A stretch of 64,000 nt of DNA. Origin: Paraburkholderia rhizosphaerae (lineage in GTDB: Bacteria > Pseudomonadota > Gammaproteobacteria > Burkholderiales > Burkholderiaceae). The stretch lies in assembly GCF_004366595.1 (NCBI RefSeq), contig NZ_SORE01000027.1, forward strand, positions 1 to 64,000. The letters are read 5' to 3'. The translations under genes and the position numbers were made by a program. Shown here in pieces: positions 34,610 to 43,462 of the stretch; the first letter of the stretch is position 1; every line of letters begins with the position of its first letter. Below the pieces are notes generated by a model. That model was given only the letters and a program-made list of their open reading frames with translations. It did no database searches and had not been told where the DNA came from.

Positions 34610-35602
34610 TTGCAGATCAAACCCCAGCGCGCCGCGGCGATCGCGCTTGCGGCAGCGGTTTTGGCCGGTTGTGCGACCGTTACGACGCCGACCAAGGAAG
34701 ATCCGTGGGAAGGCTTCAACCGGACCGTGTTCACGTTCAACGACAAGGTTGACCAGTACGCGGTCAAGCCGGTCGCGCAGGGCTACGTGAAGATCACGCC
34801 GCAGCCGGTGCGCGACAGCGTGACGAACTTCTTCTCGAACATCGGCGATGTTTACATCGCGGCGAACAACCTGCTGCAACTAAAGATTGCCGACGGCGTC
34901 GGCGACATCATGCGGATCGTGATCAACACGGTGTTCGGCGTCGGCGGCCTGTTCGACGTCGCGACCATTGCGAAGCTGCCGAAGCATGACAATGACCTCG
35001 GTCTGACGCTTGGGCACTATGGCGTGCCGGCGGGGCCGTATCTGGTGCTGCCGCTGTTCGGGCCGAGCACGGTGCGCGACGCGGCCGGCTACGTCGGCAA
35101 CTACTTCGCGAATCCGATTTCGTATATCGATTCGGACGCGATCAGCTGGAGCTTGTGGGGCGTGCAGCTGGTCAACACGCGTGCGAATCTGCTGAGCGCG
35201 ACCAACTTGCTGGAAGGCGCTGCGCTCGACAAGTACTCGTTCGTGCGCAACGCGTATCTGCAACGCCGGCAATTCCTGCTGACGGGCGGCAACAGCGGTT
35301 CGCTGCCGAACTATGGCGATGGCGCGCCGCTGCCGAACTACGATCAGGAGGGTGCGGGCGCGGCAGGGGCGCCTGCGGCCGGCGCAGCTGGCGCGCCCGC
35401 GGCGCCGGCCATGCCCGCGTCGTCGGCGGCTCCGGGTGCGTCGCAGGACACCTCGGGCACACCGGCTGCTGAAGGTGCTATTCCGGCTTCCGGCACGCAG
35501 GCTCAGCCGCCGGTCGACTCGAACGGCATGCCGTCGCCGACCACGGTGCCGGGCGGCCAGGTTGTCCCGCCGGGACGTTATCCGTCGCTGAGGTTACGCT
35601 AA
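34610..35602 (+). CDS. mlaA: Outer-membrane phospholipid lipoprotein MlaA (VacJ)
   Basis: MlaA is a donut-shaped outer-membrane lipoprotein that removes phospholipids from the outer leaflet and hands them to MlaC. In the 330-residue product the signal peptide ends with lipobox LAGC near residue 22. The core shows DPWEGFNRTVFTFND, then GLTLGHYGVPAGPYLVLPLFGPSTVRD, the family hallmark. From about residue 240 to the end it is an Ala/Pro/Gly/Ser-rich disordered tail absent from the 251-residue E. coli protein. The start is TTG with AAGGAG 7 bp upstream. In E. coli mlaA lies elsewhere; here it is inside the operon. Confidence 0.95.
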   Translation: MQIKPQRAAAIALAAAVLAGCATVTTPTKEDPWEGFNRTVFTFNDKVDQYAVKPVAQGYVKITPQPVRDSVTNFFSNIGDVYIAANNLLQLKIADGVGDIMRIVINTVFGVGGLFDVATIAKLPKHDNDLGLTLGHYGVPAGPYLVLPLFGPSTVRDAAGYVGNYFANPISYIDSDAISWSLWGVQLVNTRANLLSATNLLEGAALDKYSFVRNAYLQRRQFLLTGGNSGSLPNYGDGAPLPNYDQEGAGAAGAPAAGAAGAPAAPAMPASSAAPGASQDTSGTPAAEGAIPASGTQAQPPVDSNGMPSPTTVPGGQVVPPGRYPSLRLR

Positions 35603-35729
35603 CCCGATCCGGTACCGCGAGCGCCCGTAACAGCGGGATACAACTCTCGCAAGTTTCCGATGGTTTAGGATAGAACTTGCGTGATATTGTCAGATCGAAG
35701 TTAGCGATCTCTTTTTTGCAGGACTGGAA

Positions 35730-36359
35730 ATGAAAAAATTCTTCTTTATCCCGTTATTTGCAGCATTGTTCTCGTTCGGCAGCGTCGCGTTTGCGCAAGC
35801 CGTCGACACCAATAACCCGGACAAGATGGTGCAGACCGTCACGCAGCAGGTGGTCGACACGATCCGTTCGGACAAATCGATCCAGCAAGGCGATATCAAC
35901 CGGATCACGCAGCTCGTCAACGAAAAAATCCTGCCGTACATCGATTTCCGTCGCACCACGCAACTCGCGATGGGCCGCAGCTGGCGCACTGCGACGCCGG
36001 AGCAGCAACAGCAGGTCATCGAGCAGTTCAAGATGCTGCTGATCCGCACGTACGCGGGCGCGCTCGCGCAGGTGAAGAACCAGGAAATCCAGTACAGGCC
36101 GTTCCGCGCGAATCCGGACGATACCGACGTGGTCGTGCGTTCGACGGTGATGAACAACGGTCAGCAGATCGAGCTCGACTACCGCCTGTACAAAACGCCG
36201 CAAGGTTGGCGCGTGTATGACATCAACGTGCTCGGCGCGTGGCTGATCCAGGCCTACCAGCAGCAGTTCAACGAGCAGATCCAGCAGCATGGCGTCGACG
36301 GGCTGATCCAGTTCCTCACGCAGCGCAACCAGCAACTGGCGGCAGGCAAGCAGTCGTGA
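35730..36359 (+). CDS. mlaC: Periplasmic phospholipid carrier MlaC
   Basis: MlaC is the soluble periplasmic shuttle between MlaA and the MlaFEDB complex. The 209-residue precursor starts MKKFFFIPLFAALF with cleavage after AFA near residue 22. The mature part has the family pattern LPYIDFRRTTQLAMGRSWRTATPEQQQQ and the C-terminal VYDINVLGAWLIQAYQQQFNEQI. It lies 127 bp behind mlaA in an AT-richer spacer. Its stop overlaps the GTG start of mlaB. Confidence 0.96.
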   Translation: MKKFFFIPLFAALFSFGSVAFAQAVDTNNPDKMVQTVTQQVVDTIRSDKSIQQGDINRITQLVNEKILPYIDFRRTTQLAMGRSWRTATPEQQQQVIEQFKMLLIRTYAGALAQVKNQEIQYRPFRANPDDTDVVVRSTVMNNGQQIELDYRLYKTPQGWRVYDINVLGAWLIQAYQQQFNEQIQQHGVDGLIQFLTQRNQQLAAGKQS

Positions 36360-36712
36360 ACCGCGCGCCGCTTCCTGGCAATCTCGCTGGCAACGTCGCC
36401 GGTAACGTCGCAGGCGGTTTTGCGACTGGCCCGACGCTGACCCACGCGAGCGCGCGCGCGACGCTTGCGAGCGGGCTTGAGCGGATCGCGGGCGGCGCGC
36501 GCAGCGTCGATTGCGCGCCGCTCACGCAGTTCGATTCGTCGGCGCTCGCGGTGCTGCTCGCATGGCAGCGCGCGGCTAGCGCACGCGGCGCCACACTCGA
36601 AATCGTCAATCTTCCCGCCGGGCTTGCCAGTCTTGCGCAAGCCTATGGCGTCGACACGTTGCTGTCGGCGCGACATTCACGCTCACTCGATACCGAGCGC
36701 TCACCATCCTGA
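36356..36712 (+). CDS. mlaB: STAS-domain protein MlaB
   Basis: MlaB is the small cytosolic STAS-domain subunit that binds MlaF and supports assembly and activity of the Mla ABC complex. The 118-residue product begins at GTG and overlaps mlaC by 4 bp. The STAS signature is CAPLTQFDSSALAVLLAWQRAA with the conserved serine pair, followed by LEIVNLPAGLASLAQAYGV. The first 20 residues contain a short Asn/Val/Ala/Gly repeat (GNLAGNVAGNVAGG). It closes the mla operon; a hairpin with a short T-run follows. Confidence 0.88.
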   Translation: MNRAPLPGNLAGNVAGNVAGGFATGPTLTHASARATLASGLERIAGGARSVDCAPLTQFDSSALAVLLAWQRAASARGATLEIVNLPAGLASLAQAYGVDTLLSARHSRSLDTERSPS

Positions 36713-36721
36713 TGCACGGAT

Positions 36722-36745
36722 AAAGCCGGCGACGTGTCGGCTTTT
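36722..36745 (+). terminator. Short terminator after mlaB
   Basis: A 7-bp stem AAAGCCG/CGGCTTT with a 9-nt loop is followed by a short T-run. It starts 9 bp behind the mlaB stop codon. Confidence 0.65.
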
Positions 36746-36774
36746 ACCCCGACGTTTGCCGCAGCCTTTTAGCC

Positions 36775-36823
36775 TATAATCAAACGTTTTTTGGGGCGAG
36801 CAATCGGCCCCAATTTTGCTTTT
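36775..36823 (+). promoter_or_regulatory. TATAAT promoter element followed by a leader hairpin
   Basis: A perfect TATAAT (36775-36780) stands between the mla operon and the following ABC exporter genes. Only 10 bp after it comes a 7-bp perfect hairpin TTGGGGC/GCCCCAA (36791-36813, 9-nt loop) followed by TTTTGCTTTT. The hairpin would sit at the extreme 5' end of the transcript and could act as an attenuator or a stabilising structure; alternatively it ends read-through from mla. The -35 region is weak. Confidence 0.5.
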
Positions 36824-36886
36824 CCTTGCACTTTTCTCGTGCGCGAAGCGCACTTTTCAGTCGCTGCCCCCCGGCGGCGCATAGTC

Positions 36887-37813
36887 ATGCCAGCCATAGA
36901 ATTCCGTAACGTCAAGAAGCGCTACAAGAGTCTGCAGGCGCTCAAAGGCGTGAGCCTGACGGTCGAAGAGGGTGAGTTTTTCGGGCTGCTCGGCCCGAAT
37001 GGCGCGGGCAAAACGACGCTCATCAGCATCCTCGCGGGTCTTGCGCGCGCCGACGAAGGTAGCGTTGCGGTGCGCGGTCACGATGTCGTCGACGATTTCC
37101 GCGGCGCGCGCCGCGCACTCGGCGTCGTGCCGCAGGAACTGGTGTTCGATCCGTTTTTCACCGTGCGCGAAACGCTGCGCATCCAGTCCGGATACTTCGG
37201 TCTGCGTCGAAACGATGATTGGATCGACGAAGTGATGGCCAATCTCGATCTGACCGAAAAGGCCGATGCGAACATGCGCGCGCTGTCCGGTGGCATGAAG
37301 CGGCGCGTGCTGGTCGCCCAGGCGCTCGTGCACCGGCCGCCGGTCATCGTGCTCGACGAGCCGACCGCCGGTGTCGACGTCGAACTGCGCCAGACGCTGT
37401 GGAAATTCATCTCGCGTTTGAACGGCGAGGGCCACACGATCGTGCTGACCACGCATTACCTCGAAGAAGCCGAATCGCTGTGCGATCGCATCGCGATGCT
37501 GCGGCGTGGTGAAGTGGTCGCGCTCGATCGCACCAGTGACCTGCTGCGGCGCTTCGCGGGCCTGCAGCTCTTCGTGCGCTTCGCGCAGGGTGTGCTGCCG
37601 GCCGATCTGCGCGCACTCGAAGTCGATTCGGGCGCGGTGAATACGCGCGAGCATCTGCTGCGCCTGACAAACTACGACGAGGTCGAACGGATTCTCGCGC
37701 AGTGCCGCGCGGCCGGTTGTACATTCGATGAAATCGAGGTGCGCAAGGCGGATCTCGAAGACGTGTTCGTGCAGGTGATGAACACGCCGGAAATGATCGA
37801 GGGTCTTGCATGA
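36887..37813 (+). CDS. ABC-2 type exporter, ATP-binding subunit (YadG-like)
   Basis: A 308-residue ATPase with Walker A GPNGAGKTTLISIL, the signature ALSGGMKRRVLVAQALV, Walker B PVIVLDEPTAGVDVE and a TTHYLEEAE switch region. The C-terminal 80 residues are the extension found in YadG/CcmA-type exporters. The start is the ATG at MPAIEFRNVKKRYKSL; the longer frame upstream would run through the leader hairpin. It overlaps the permease gene by ATGA. Substrate unknown; its fixed position between mla and murA in Burkholderiaceae hints at an envelope-related cargo, but that is inference. Confidence 0.9.
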   Translation: MPAIEFRNVKKRYKSLQALKGVSLTVEEGEFFGLLGPNGAGKTTLISILAGLARADEGSVAVRGHDVVDDFRGARRALGVVPQELVFDPFFTVRETLRIQSGYFGLRRNDDWIDEVMANLDLTEKADANMRALSGGMKRRVLVAQALVHRPPVIVLDEPTAGVDVELRQTLWKFISRLNGEGHTIVLTTHYLEEAESLCDRIAMLRRGEVVALDRTSDLLRRFAGLQLFVRFAQGVLPADLRALEVDSGAVNTREHLLRLTNYDEVERILAQCRAAGCTFDEIEVRKADLEDVFVQVMNTPEMIEGLA

Positions 37814-38565
37814 GCGGGTTTCGCACGCTGTTTTACAAAGAGCTCCTGCGGTTCTGGAAGGTTGCATTCCAGACGGTGCTCGCGCCGATCGTCACCGCGC
37901 TGCTGTACCTGATGATCTTCGGTCACGCGCTGCGCGATCATGTACAGGTGTATAGCGGAGTCGGCTACACGAGCTTCCTGATTCCCGGCCTCGTGATGAT
38001 GAGCGTGCTGCAGAACGCGTTTGCGAACAGCTCGTCGTCGCTGATCCAGTCGAAGATCACCGGCAATCTCGTGTTCGTGTTGCTGCCGCCGCTGTCGCAT
38101 TGGGAAATGTATGGCGCCTATGTGCTCGCATCGGTGATGCGCGGCCTCGCGGTCGGCTTCGGCGTGTTTATCGTGACGATCTGGTTCGTGCCGGTGAGCT
38201 TCACCGCGCCGCTCTTTATCGTGCTGTTCGCTGTGCTGGGTTCGGCGATTCTCGGTACGCTGGGTGTGGTGGCGGGCATCTGGGCCGAGAAGTTCGACCA
38301 GCTCGCGGCGTTTCAGAACTTTATTATCGTGCCGCTCACGTTCCTGTCGGGCGTGTTCTATTCGACTCATTCGCTGCCGCCTGGCTGGCGCGAGGTGTCG
38401 CGGCTCAACCCGTTTTTCTACATGATCGACGGCTTTCGCTATGGCTTTTTCGGTGAGTCGGATATCAATCCGCTCGTGAGCCTTGCAATCGTCGCCGCAT
38501 TTTTCGTGGTGCTGGCCGTGCTCGCAATGCGTCTGCTTGCAAGCGGCTACAAGCTGCGCCACTGA
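37810..38565 (+). CDS. ABC-2 type exporter permease (YadH-like)
   Basis: A 251-residue membrane protein with six predicted helices. It shows FYKELLRFWKVAFQTVLAPIVTALLYLMIFG at the N-terminus, SSSLIQSKITGN in a cytosolic loop, and GVFYSTHSLPPGWREVSRLNPFFYMIDGFRYGFFG, the ABC-2 permease signature. It pairs with the preceding ATPase through a 4-bp overlap. ibaG follows after 13 bp, so the operon continues. Confidence 0.92.
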   Translation: MSGFRTLFYKELLRFWKVAFQTVLAPIVTALLYLMIFGHALRDHVQVYSGVGYTSFLIPGLVMMSVLQNAFANSSSSLIQSKITGNLVFVLLPPLSHWEMYGAYVLASVMRGLAVGFGVFIVTIWFVPVSFTAPLFIVLFAVLGSAILGTLGVVAGIWAEKFDQLAAFQNFIIVPLTFLSGVFYSTHSLPPGWREVSRLNPFFYMIDGFRYGFFGESDINPLVSLAIVAAFFVVLAVLAMRLLASGYKLRH

Positions 38566-38578
38566 CCAGGAGCGTCCC

Positions 38579-38818
38579 ATGTTACCGACTCCCGAACAGA
38601 TCAAGACTTACATCTCCGCCGGCCTGCCGTGCGAGCACCTCGAGGTCGATGGCGATGGCCAGCATTTCTTTGCGACCATCGTTTCGCCGAGCTTCGAAGG
38701 CAAGCGGTTGATTCAGCGTCATCAGCTGGTGTACGCGGCGCTCGGCGACCGCATGCGCGAAGAGATCCACGCCCTCAGCATGAAAACACTGACGCCTGCC
38801 GAATGGCAGAGCGCGTAA
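38579..38818 (+). CDS. ibaG: BolA/IbaG family protein
   Basis: A 79-residue BolA-fold protein of the IbaG (YrbA) type, which partners monothiol glutaredoxins in iron-sulfur and acid-stress physiology. The class II KH-like fold is seen in CEHLEVDGDGQHFFATIVSPSFEGKRLIQRHQLVYAAL, with the conserved His in RHQLVY. AGGAG stands 7 bp before the ATG. The position directly before murA matches E. coli, where ibaG follows the mla genes and precedes murA. Confidence 0.93.
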   Translation: MLPTPEQIKTYISAGLPCEHLEVDGDGQHFFATIVSPSFEGKRLIQRHQLVYAALGDRMREEIHALSMKTLTPAEWQSA

Positions 38819-38950
38819 TCTGGAACACTAGTGCGTATTACACAAGACAGCCACGGCGTTGTGAGCGGCGCCACTGAACTTTCCGCTCATGCGCAACTTG
38901 ATGTGCAACCCGCGCAAATCATCGCGCGCAACGATCAGGAACCGACAGGC

Positions 38951-40219
38951 ATGGACAAACTCGTCATCGAAGGCGGCCGGCAGTTGGCAGGGGAGATCAA
39001 GGTTTCGGGGGCGAAGAATGCGGCGTTGCCGATTCTTTGCGCAAGTCTGCTGAGCGCGGACCCGGTACAGCTCGCGAATGTGCCCGACCTGCAGGACGTG
39101 CGCACCACGCTGAAGCTGCTGCGCCAGATGGGCGTGCAGGCGGAGACGGTCGAAGGCGCGGGAAAGGTGATGCTCGATGCGTCGAAGGTGAACAACCTCG
39201 TCGCGCCGTACGAACTCGTGAAGACGATGCGCGCGTCGATCCTCGTGCTCGGTCCGCTGGTTGCGCGTTTCGGCGAGGCGAAGGTGTCGCTGCCGGGCGG
39301 CTGCGCGATCGGCGCGCGGCCGGTCGATCAGCACATCAAGGGCCTGCAGGCGATGGGCGCCGAGATCAGCATCGAGCATGGCTTTATCGAAGCGCGTGCG
39401 AAGCGGCTGAAGGGCACGCGCATCATCACCGACATGATCACCGTGACCGGCACCGAAAACCTGCTGATGGCGGCGGTGCTCGCCGAAGGCGAGACGGTGC
39501 TGGAGAACGCGGCGCGCGAACCGGAAGTCGGCGATCTTGCGCATCTGCTGGTGGCGATGGGCGCGAAGATCGACGGGATCGGCACCGACCGTCTCGTGAT
39601 TCAAGGCGTCGACAAGCTGCACGGCGCCGAGCATACGGTGGTGCCGGATCGTATCGAAACTGGCACGTTCCTGTGCGCGGTCGCAGCTGCGGGCGGCGAT
39701 GTGACACTGCGCCATACGCGCCCGCAGACGCTCGAAGCGGTGATCGACAAGCTGCGCGAAGCCGGCGTCACGATCGACGAAGGCGATGACTGGCTGCGCG
39801 TGCGGATGAATCGGCGCGCGAGCGCGGTGTCGTTCCGCACATCCGAATATCCGGCGTTCCCGACTGATATGCAGGCGCAGTTCATGGCGCTCAATGCGGT
39901 CGCCGACGGCCCGTCGCGCGTGGTCGAAACGATTTTCGAGAACCGCTTCATGCACGTGCAGGAGTTGAACCGGCTCGGTGCGAACGTGACGATCGACGGC
40001 AATACCGCGCTGGTGAACGGCGTAGCGAAACTGTCCGGCGCGAAGGTGATGGCGACCGATCTGCGCGCGTCGGCCAGTCTCGTGATTGCGGGTCTGTGCG
40101 CCGAAGGCGAAACGCTGATCGACCGTATCTATCACCTGGACCGTGGTTACGACCGGATGGAAGTGAAGCTCACCGCAGTGGGCGCCAATGTGCGGCGCGT
40201 GTCGGGTAAGCAGGCATGA
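38951..40219 (+). CDS. murA: UDP-N-acetylglucosamine 1-carboxyvinyltransferase
   Basis: MurA transfers enolpyruvate from PEP to UDP-GlcNAc, the first committed step of peptidoglycan synthesis. From this ATG the protein has 422 residues with Lys22 in GAKNAALP and the catalytic cysteine at 118 in LPGGCAIGARPVDQH, which fosfomycin would alkylate (the Cys form is the sensitive type). RASASLVIAGLCAEGET closes the fold. An in-frame GTG 120 bp upstream (38831) would add about 40 residues; related Burkholderia proteins are often annotated with such an extension, so the start is open. hisG overlaps by ATGA. Confidence 0.96.
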   Translation: MDKLVIEGGRQLAGEIKVSGAKNAALPILCASLLSADPVQLANVPDLQDVRTTLKLLRQMGVQAETVEGAGKVMLDASKVNNLVAPYELVKTMRASILVLGPLVARFGEAKVSLPGGCAIGARPVDQHIKGLQAMGAEISIEHGFIEARAKRLKGTRIITDMITVTGTENLLMAAVLAEGETVLENAAREPEVGDLAHLLVAMGAKIDGIGTDRLVIQGVDKLHGAEHTVVPDRIETGTFLCAVAAAGGDVTLRHTRPQTLEAVIDKLREAGVTIDEGDDWLRVRMNRRASAVSFRTSEYPAFPTDMQAQFMALNAVADGPSRVVETIFENRFMHVQELNRLGANVTIDGNTALVNGVAKLSGAKVMATDLRASASLVIAGLCAEGETLIDRIYHLDRGYDRMEVKLTAVGANVRRVSGKQA

Positions 40220-40920
40220 GCACGTTGCAGCCACGCGCGTCGCAGCAGACGTCTTCCGCGCAGGCGGTCGGCGTGCCCTTAACGCTTGCGTTGTCAAAAG
40301 GGCGTATTTTCGAGGAAACGGTGCCGCTGCTCGCGGCCGCCGGCGTGCAGGTCGCGGAAGATCCGGAGTCGTCGCGCAAGCTGATTCTGCCGACCACCGA
40401 TCCGAACCTGCGGGTGATCATCGTGCGTGCGACCGATGTGCCGACCTACGTCGAATACGGTGCAGCCGACTTCGGCGTCGCTGGCAAGGACGTGCTGATC
40501 GAGCATGGCGGCAGCGGGTTGTATCAACCGGTCGATCTGGATATCGCGCGCTGCCGGATGTCGGTCGCGGTGAAGGCCGGTTTCGACTATGCGAACGCGG
40601 TGCGCCAGGGCGCGCGATTGCGGGTCGCGACGAAGTATGTGCAAACCGCGCGCGAGCATTTCGCGGCGAAAGGCGTGCACGTCGACCTGATCAAGCTGTA
40701 CGGCTCGATGGAGCTTGCGCCGCTGGTCGGTCTTGCCGATGCGATCGTCGACCTGGTCAGCTCGGGCGGCACGCTGCGCGCGAACAATCTGGTCGAGGTC
40801 GAGGAGATCATGCCGATCTCGTCGCGCCTCGTCGTGAATCAGGCCGCGCTGAAATTGAAGCGCACCGCGCTGCGGCCATTCCTCGACGCGTTCGAACGCG
40901 CATCGAGGCGCGCGGCGTGA
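40216..40920 (+). CDS. hisG: ATP phosphoribosyltransferase, short form
   Basis: HisG makes phosphoribosyl-ATP, the first step of histidine synthesis. The 234-residue length marks the short form, which lacks the C-terminal regulatory domain and works only with HisZ. No hisZ is in this window, so it must be encoded elsewhere. Motifs: TLALSKGRIFEETVPLL, YGAADFGVAGKDVLIEHG, and the PRPP loop DLVSSGGTLRANNLVEVE. Its start overlaps the murA stop, linking cell-wall and histidine genes on one transcript. Confidence 0.96.
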   Translation: MSTLQPRASQQTSSAQAVGVPLTLALSKGRIFEETVPLLAAAGVQVAEDPESSRKLILPTTDPNLRVIIVRATDVPTYVEYGAADFGVAGKDVLIEHGGSGLYQPVDLDIARCRMSVAVKAGFDYANAVRQGARLRVATKYVQTAREHFAAKGVHVDLIKLYGSMELAPLVGLADAIVDLVSSGGTLRANNLVEVEEIMPISSRLVVNQAALKLKRTALRPFLDAFERASRRAA

Positions 40921-40992
40921 CGACGCACGGGCGCCTCGCACCGCGAACGGATGCGAAGGCGGCCCGCGCGTTTTACCGAAACGGATATCAGC

Positions 40993-42315
40993 ATGTCTAT
41001 CAAGATTCGCAAACTCGATTCCCGCGCTGACGGCTTCCAGAAATCGTTGCATGCGGTGCTCGCGTTCGAGGCGAGCGAAGACGAGGCGATCGAGCGCTCG
41101 GTCGCGCAGATCCTCGCCGACGTCAAGGCGCGCGGCGATGACGCCGTGCTCGAGTACACGAATCGCTTCGACCGGCTCGCGGCGAAAAACGTGGCCGCGC
41201 TCGAATTGCCGCTAGCGGAGCTCGAAGCGGCGCTCGACGGGCTCGGACCGAAGCGTCGCGCGGCGCTCGAAGCGGCGGCCGCGCGCGTGCGTGCGTATCA
41301 CGAGAAACAGAAGATCGAGTGCGGCAGCCATAGCTGGCAATACACGGAAGCGGACGGCACCGTGCTGGGCCAGAAGGTGACGCCGCTCGATCGCGCCGGT
41401 ATCTATGTGCCGGGCGGCAAGGCGGCGTATCCGTCGTCGGTGCTGATGAATGCGATTCCGGCGCGGGTGGCCGGCGTGCGTGAAATCGTGATGGTCGTGC
41501 CGACACCGGACGGCGTGAAGAATCCGCTCGTGCTCGCAGCCGCGCTGCTCGGCGGCGTCGATCGCGTATTTACGATCGGCGGCGCCCAGGCGATCGGCGC
41601 ATTGGCGTACGGCACCGCAACGGTGCCCGCGGTCGACAAGATCTGCGGACCGGGCAATGCGTATGTCGCGTCGGCGAAGCGGCGGGTGTTCGGCACGGTC
41701 GGCATCGACATGATTGCCGGACCGTCGGAAATTCTCGTGCTGTGCGACGGCACGACCGATCCGCGCTGGGTCGCGATGGATCTGTTTTCGCAGGCCGAGC
41801 ATGACGAACTCGCGCAATCGATCCTGCTGTGCCCGGACGACGCGTTCATCGCGCGCGTCGAAGATGCGATCAACGAACTGCTGCCGACCATGCCGCGGCG
41901 CGACGTGATCGAGACTTCGCTGTCGGGCCGCGGCGCGCTGGTCAAAGTGCGCGACATGGCCGAAGCGTGCGCGATTGCAAACGATATTGCGCCGGAGCAC
42001 CTCGAAATCTCGGCACTCGAGCCGCAGCAATGGGCGCAGCAAATCCGCCATGCGGGCGCGATTTTCCTTGGCCGCTATACCAGCGAGAGTCTCGGCGACT
42101 ACTGCGCGGGCCCGAACCACGTGCTGCCGACGTCGCGTACCGCACGGTTCTCGTCGCCGCTTGGCGTCTATGATTTCTTCAAGCGTTCGAGCGTGATCGA
42201 AGTCAGTTCGGAAGGCGCGCAAACGCTCGGTGAGATCGCGGCGGAACTCGCATACGGCGAAGGTTTGCCCGCGCACGCGCGCAGCGCCGAATACCGGATG
42301 AAGCAGAACGGCTAA
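40993..42315 (+). CDS. hisD: Histidinol dehydrogenase
   Basis: HisD performs the last two NAD-dependent oxidations from histidinol to histidine, with zinc. The 440-residue protein has the signature block GPSEILVLCDGTTDP with SQAEHDELAQSILL, the catalytic EHLEI pair (Glu-His) and zinc-ligand residues in GPNHVLPTSRTARFSSPLGV. The chosen ATG gives MSIKIRKLDS, as in relatives, rather than a start 14 codons upstream. hisC follows after 11 bp. Confidence 0.97.
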   Translation: MSIKIRKLDSRADGFQKSLHAVLAFEASEDEAIERSVAQILADVKARGDDAVLEYTNRFDRLAAKNVAALELPLAELEAALDGLGPKRRAALEAAAARVRAYHEKQKIECGSHSWQYTEADGTVLGQKVTPLDRAGIYVPGGKAAYPSSVLMNAIPARVAGVREIVMVVPTPDGVKNPLVLAAALLGGVDRVFTIGGAQAIGALAYGTATVPAVDKICGPGNAYVASAKRRVFGTVGIDMIAGPSEILVLCDGTTDPRWVAMDLFSQAEHDELAQSILLCPDDAFIARVEDAINELLPTMPRRDVIETSLSGRGALVKVRDMAEACAIANDIAPEHLEISALEPQQWAQQIRHAGAIFLGRYTSESLGDYCAGPNHVLPTSRTARFSSPLGVYDFFKRSSVIEVSSEGAQTLGEIAAELAYGEGLPAHARSAEYRMKQNG

Positions 42316-42326
42316 CGCTTCACGTT

Positions 42327-43397
42327 ATGACCACACCGCAAGACATCATCCGCCGCGACGTGCTCGCGATGACCAGCTATCCGGTACCGGATGCGACCGG
42401 CTTCGTGAAGCTCGACGCGATGGAGAATCCGTTCCCGCTGCCGCCGCCGCTTGCCGCGCAGCTTGCGGAGCGTCTGGCGGGCGTCGCGCTGAACCGCTAT
42501 CCGGCGCCGCGGCCGGGCGCATTGATCGACAAGCTCAAGCGCGTGATGCATGTGCCGGCGGACTGCGATGTGCTGCTCGGCAACGGTTCCGATGAAATCA
42601 TCAGCATGATTTCGGTCGCGTGCTCGCAGCCGGGGGCAAAGGTACTCGCGCCGGTGCCGGGATTTGTGATGTACGAGGCGTACGCGCGGCTCGCGAATCT
42701 CGAGTTCGTCGGCGTGCCGTTGAATGCCGATTTCACGCTCGATATCGACGCGATGCTCGCGGCCATCGAAACGCACCGTCCGGTCGTCATCTATCTCGCG
42801 TATCCGAATAACCCGACCGGCAACCTGTTCGATGAAAACGCGATCGAGCGGATCATCGCGGCCGCAAATCGTAGCCTCGTCGTGATCGACGAGGCGTATC
42901 AGCCGTTCGCCGAGCATAGCTGGATGCCGCGCGCGGGCGAATTCGACAATGTCGTCGTGATGCGCACTGTGTCGAAGCTCGGGCTTGCTGGCATCCGTCT
43001 CGGCTATCTCGCGGGCCGTCCGGCGTGGCTCGCCCAATTCGACAAGGTGCGTCCTCCGTTCAACGTCAACGTGTTGACCCAGGCGACGGTCGATTTCCTG
43101 CTCGATCACGTCGATGTGCTCGATGCGCAGGCCGCGCAACTGCGTGCGCAGCGCACGAAGCTGGCGCAGGCGGTCGCTAACCTGCCCGGTGCCGAAGTGT
43201 TCGCGAGCGCCGGCAACTTTCTGCTGGTGCGTGTGCCCGATGCGGCCGCAACGTTCGAAGCGCTGCTTGCCGCGCGGGTTCTGATCAAAAACGTGAGTAA
43301 AATGCATCCATTGCTGGCTAATTGCGTACGTCTGACGGTCGGGGCCCCGGACGAGAACACGCAATTGCTCGCCGCGCTGAAACACGCACTGCATTGA
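42327..43397 (+). CDS. hisC: Histidinol-phosphate aminotransferase
   Basis: A PLP-dependent class I/II aminotransferase that forms histidinol phosphate. In the 356-residue product the cofactor lysine is in RTVSKLGLAGIRLGYLAG, the aspartate and tyrosine contacts in VVIDEAYQPF, and the substrate-binding AYPNNPTGNLF is intact. It is placed between hisD and hisB. In Burkholderia a second hisC paralogue often exists elsewhere in the genome, but the position in the his cluster favours the true histidine enzyme. Confidence 0.96.
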   Translation: MTTPQDIIRRDVLAMTSYPVPDATGFVKLDAMENPFPLPPPLAAQLAERLAGVALNRYPAPRPGALIDKLKRVMHVPADCDVLLGNGSDEIISMISVACSQPGAKVLAPVPGFVMYEAYARLANLEFVGVPLNADFTLDIDAMLAAIETHRPVVIYLAYPNNPTGNLFDENAIERIIAAANRSLVVIDEAYQPFAEHSWMPRAGEFDNVVVMRTVSKLGLAGIRLGYLAGRPAWLAQFDKVRPPFNVNVLTQATVDFLLDHVDVLDAQAAQLRAQRTKLAQAVANLPGAEVFASAGNFLLVRVPDAAATFEALLAARVLIKNVSKMHPLLANCVRLTVGAPDENTQLLAALKHALH

Positions 43398-43462
43398 TCG
43401 GTGAACGCGGCAACAGCCTACTTCCCCTACCTTATCTTTCAAGCAAGCTTCGAGGAATTGTC

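Noticed and set aside
38828..40297. Minus-strand frame of 489 codons opposite murA
   Set aside because: Same shadow effect; murA on the plus strand has all catalytic motifs.
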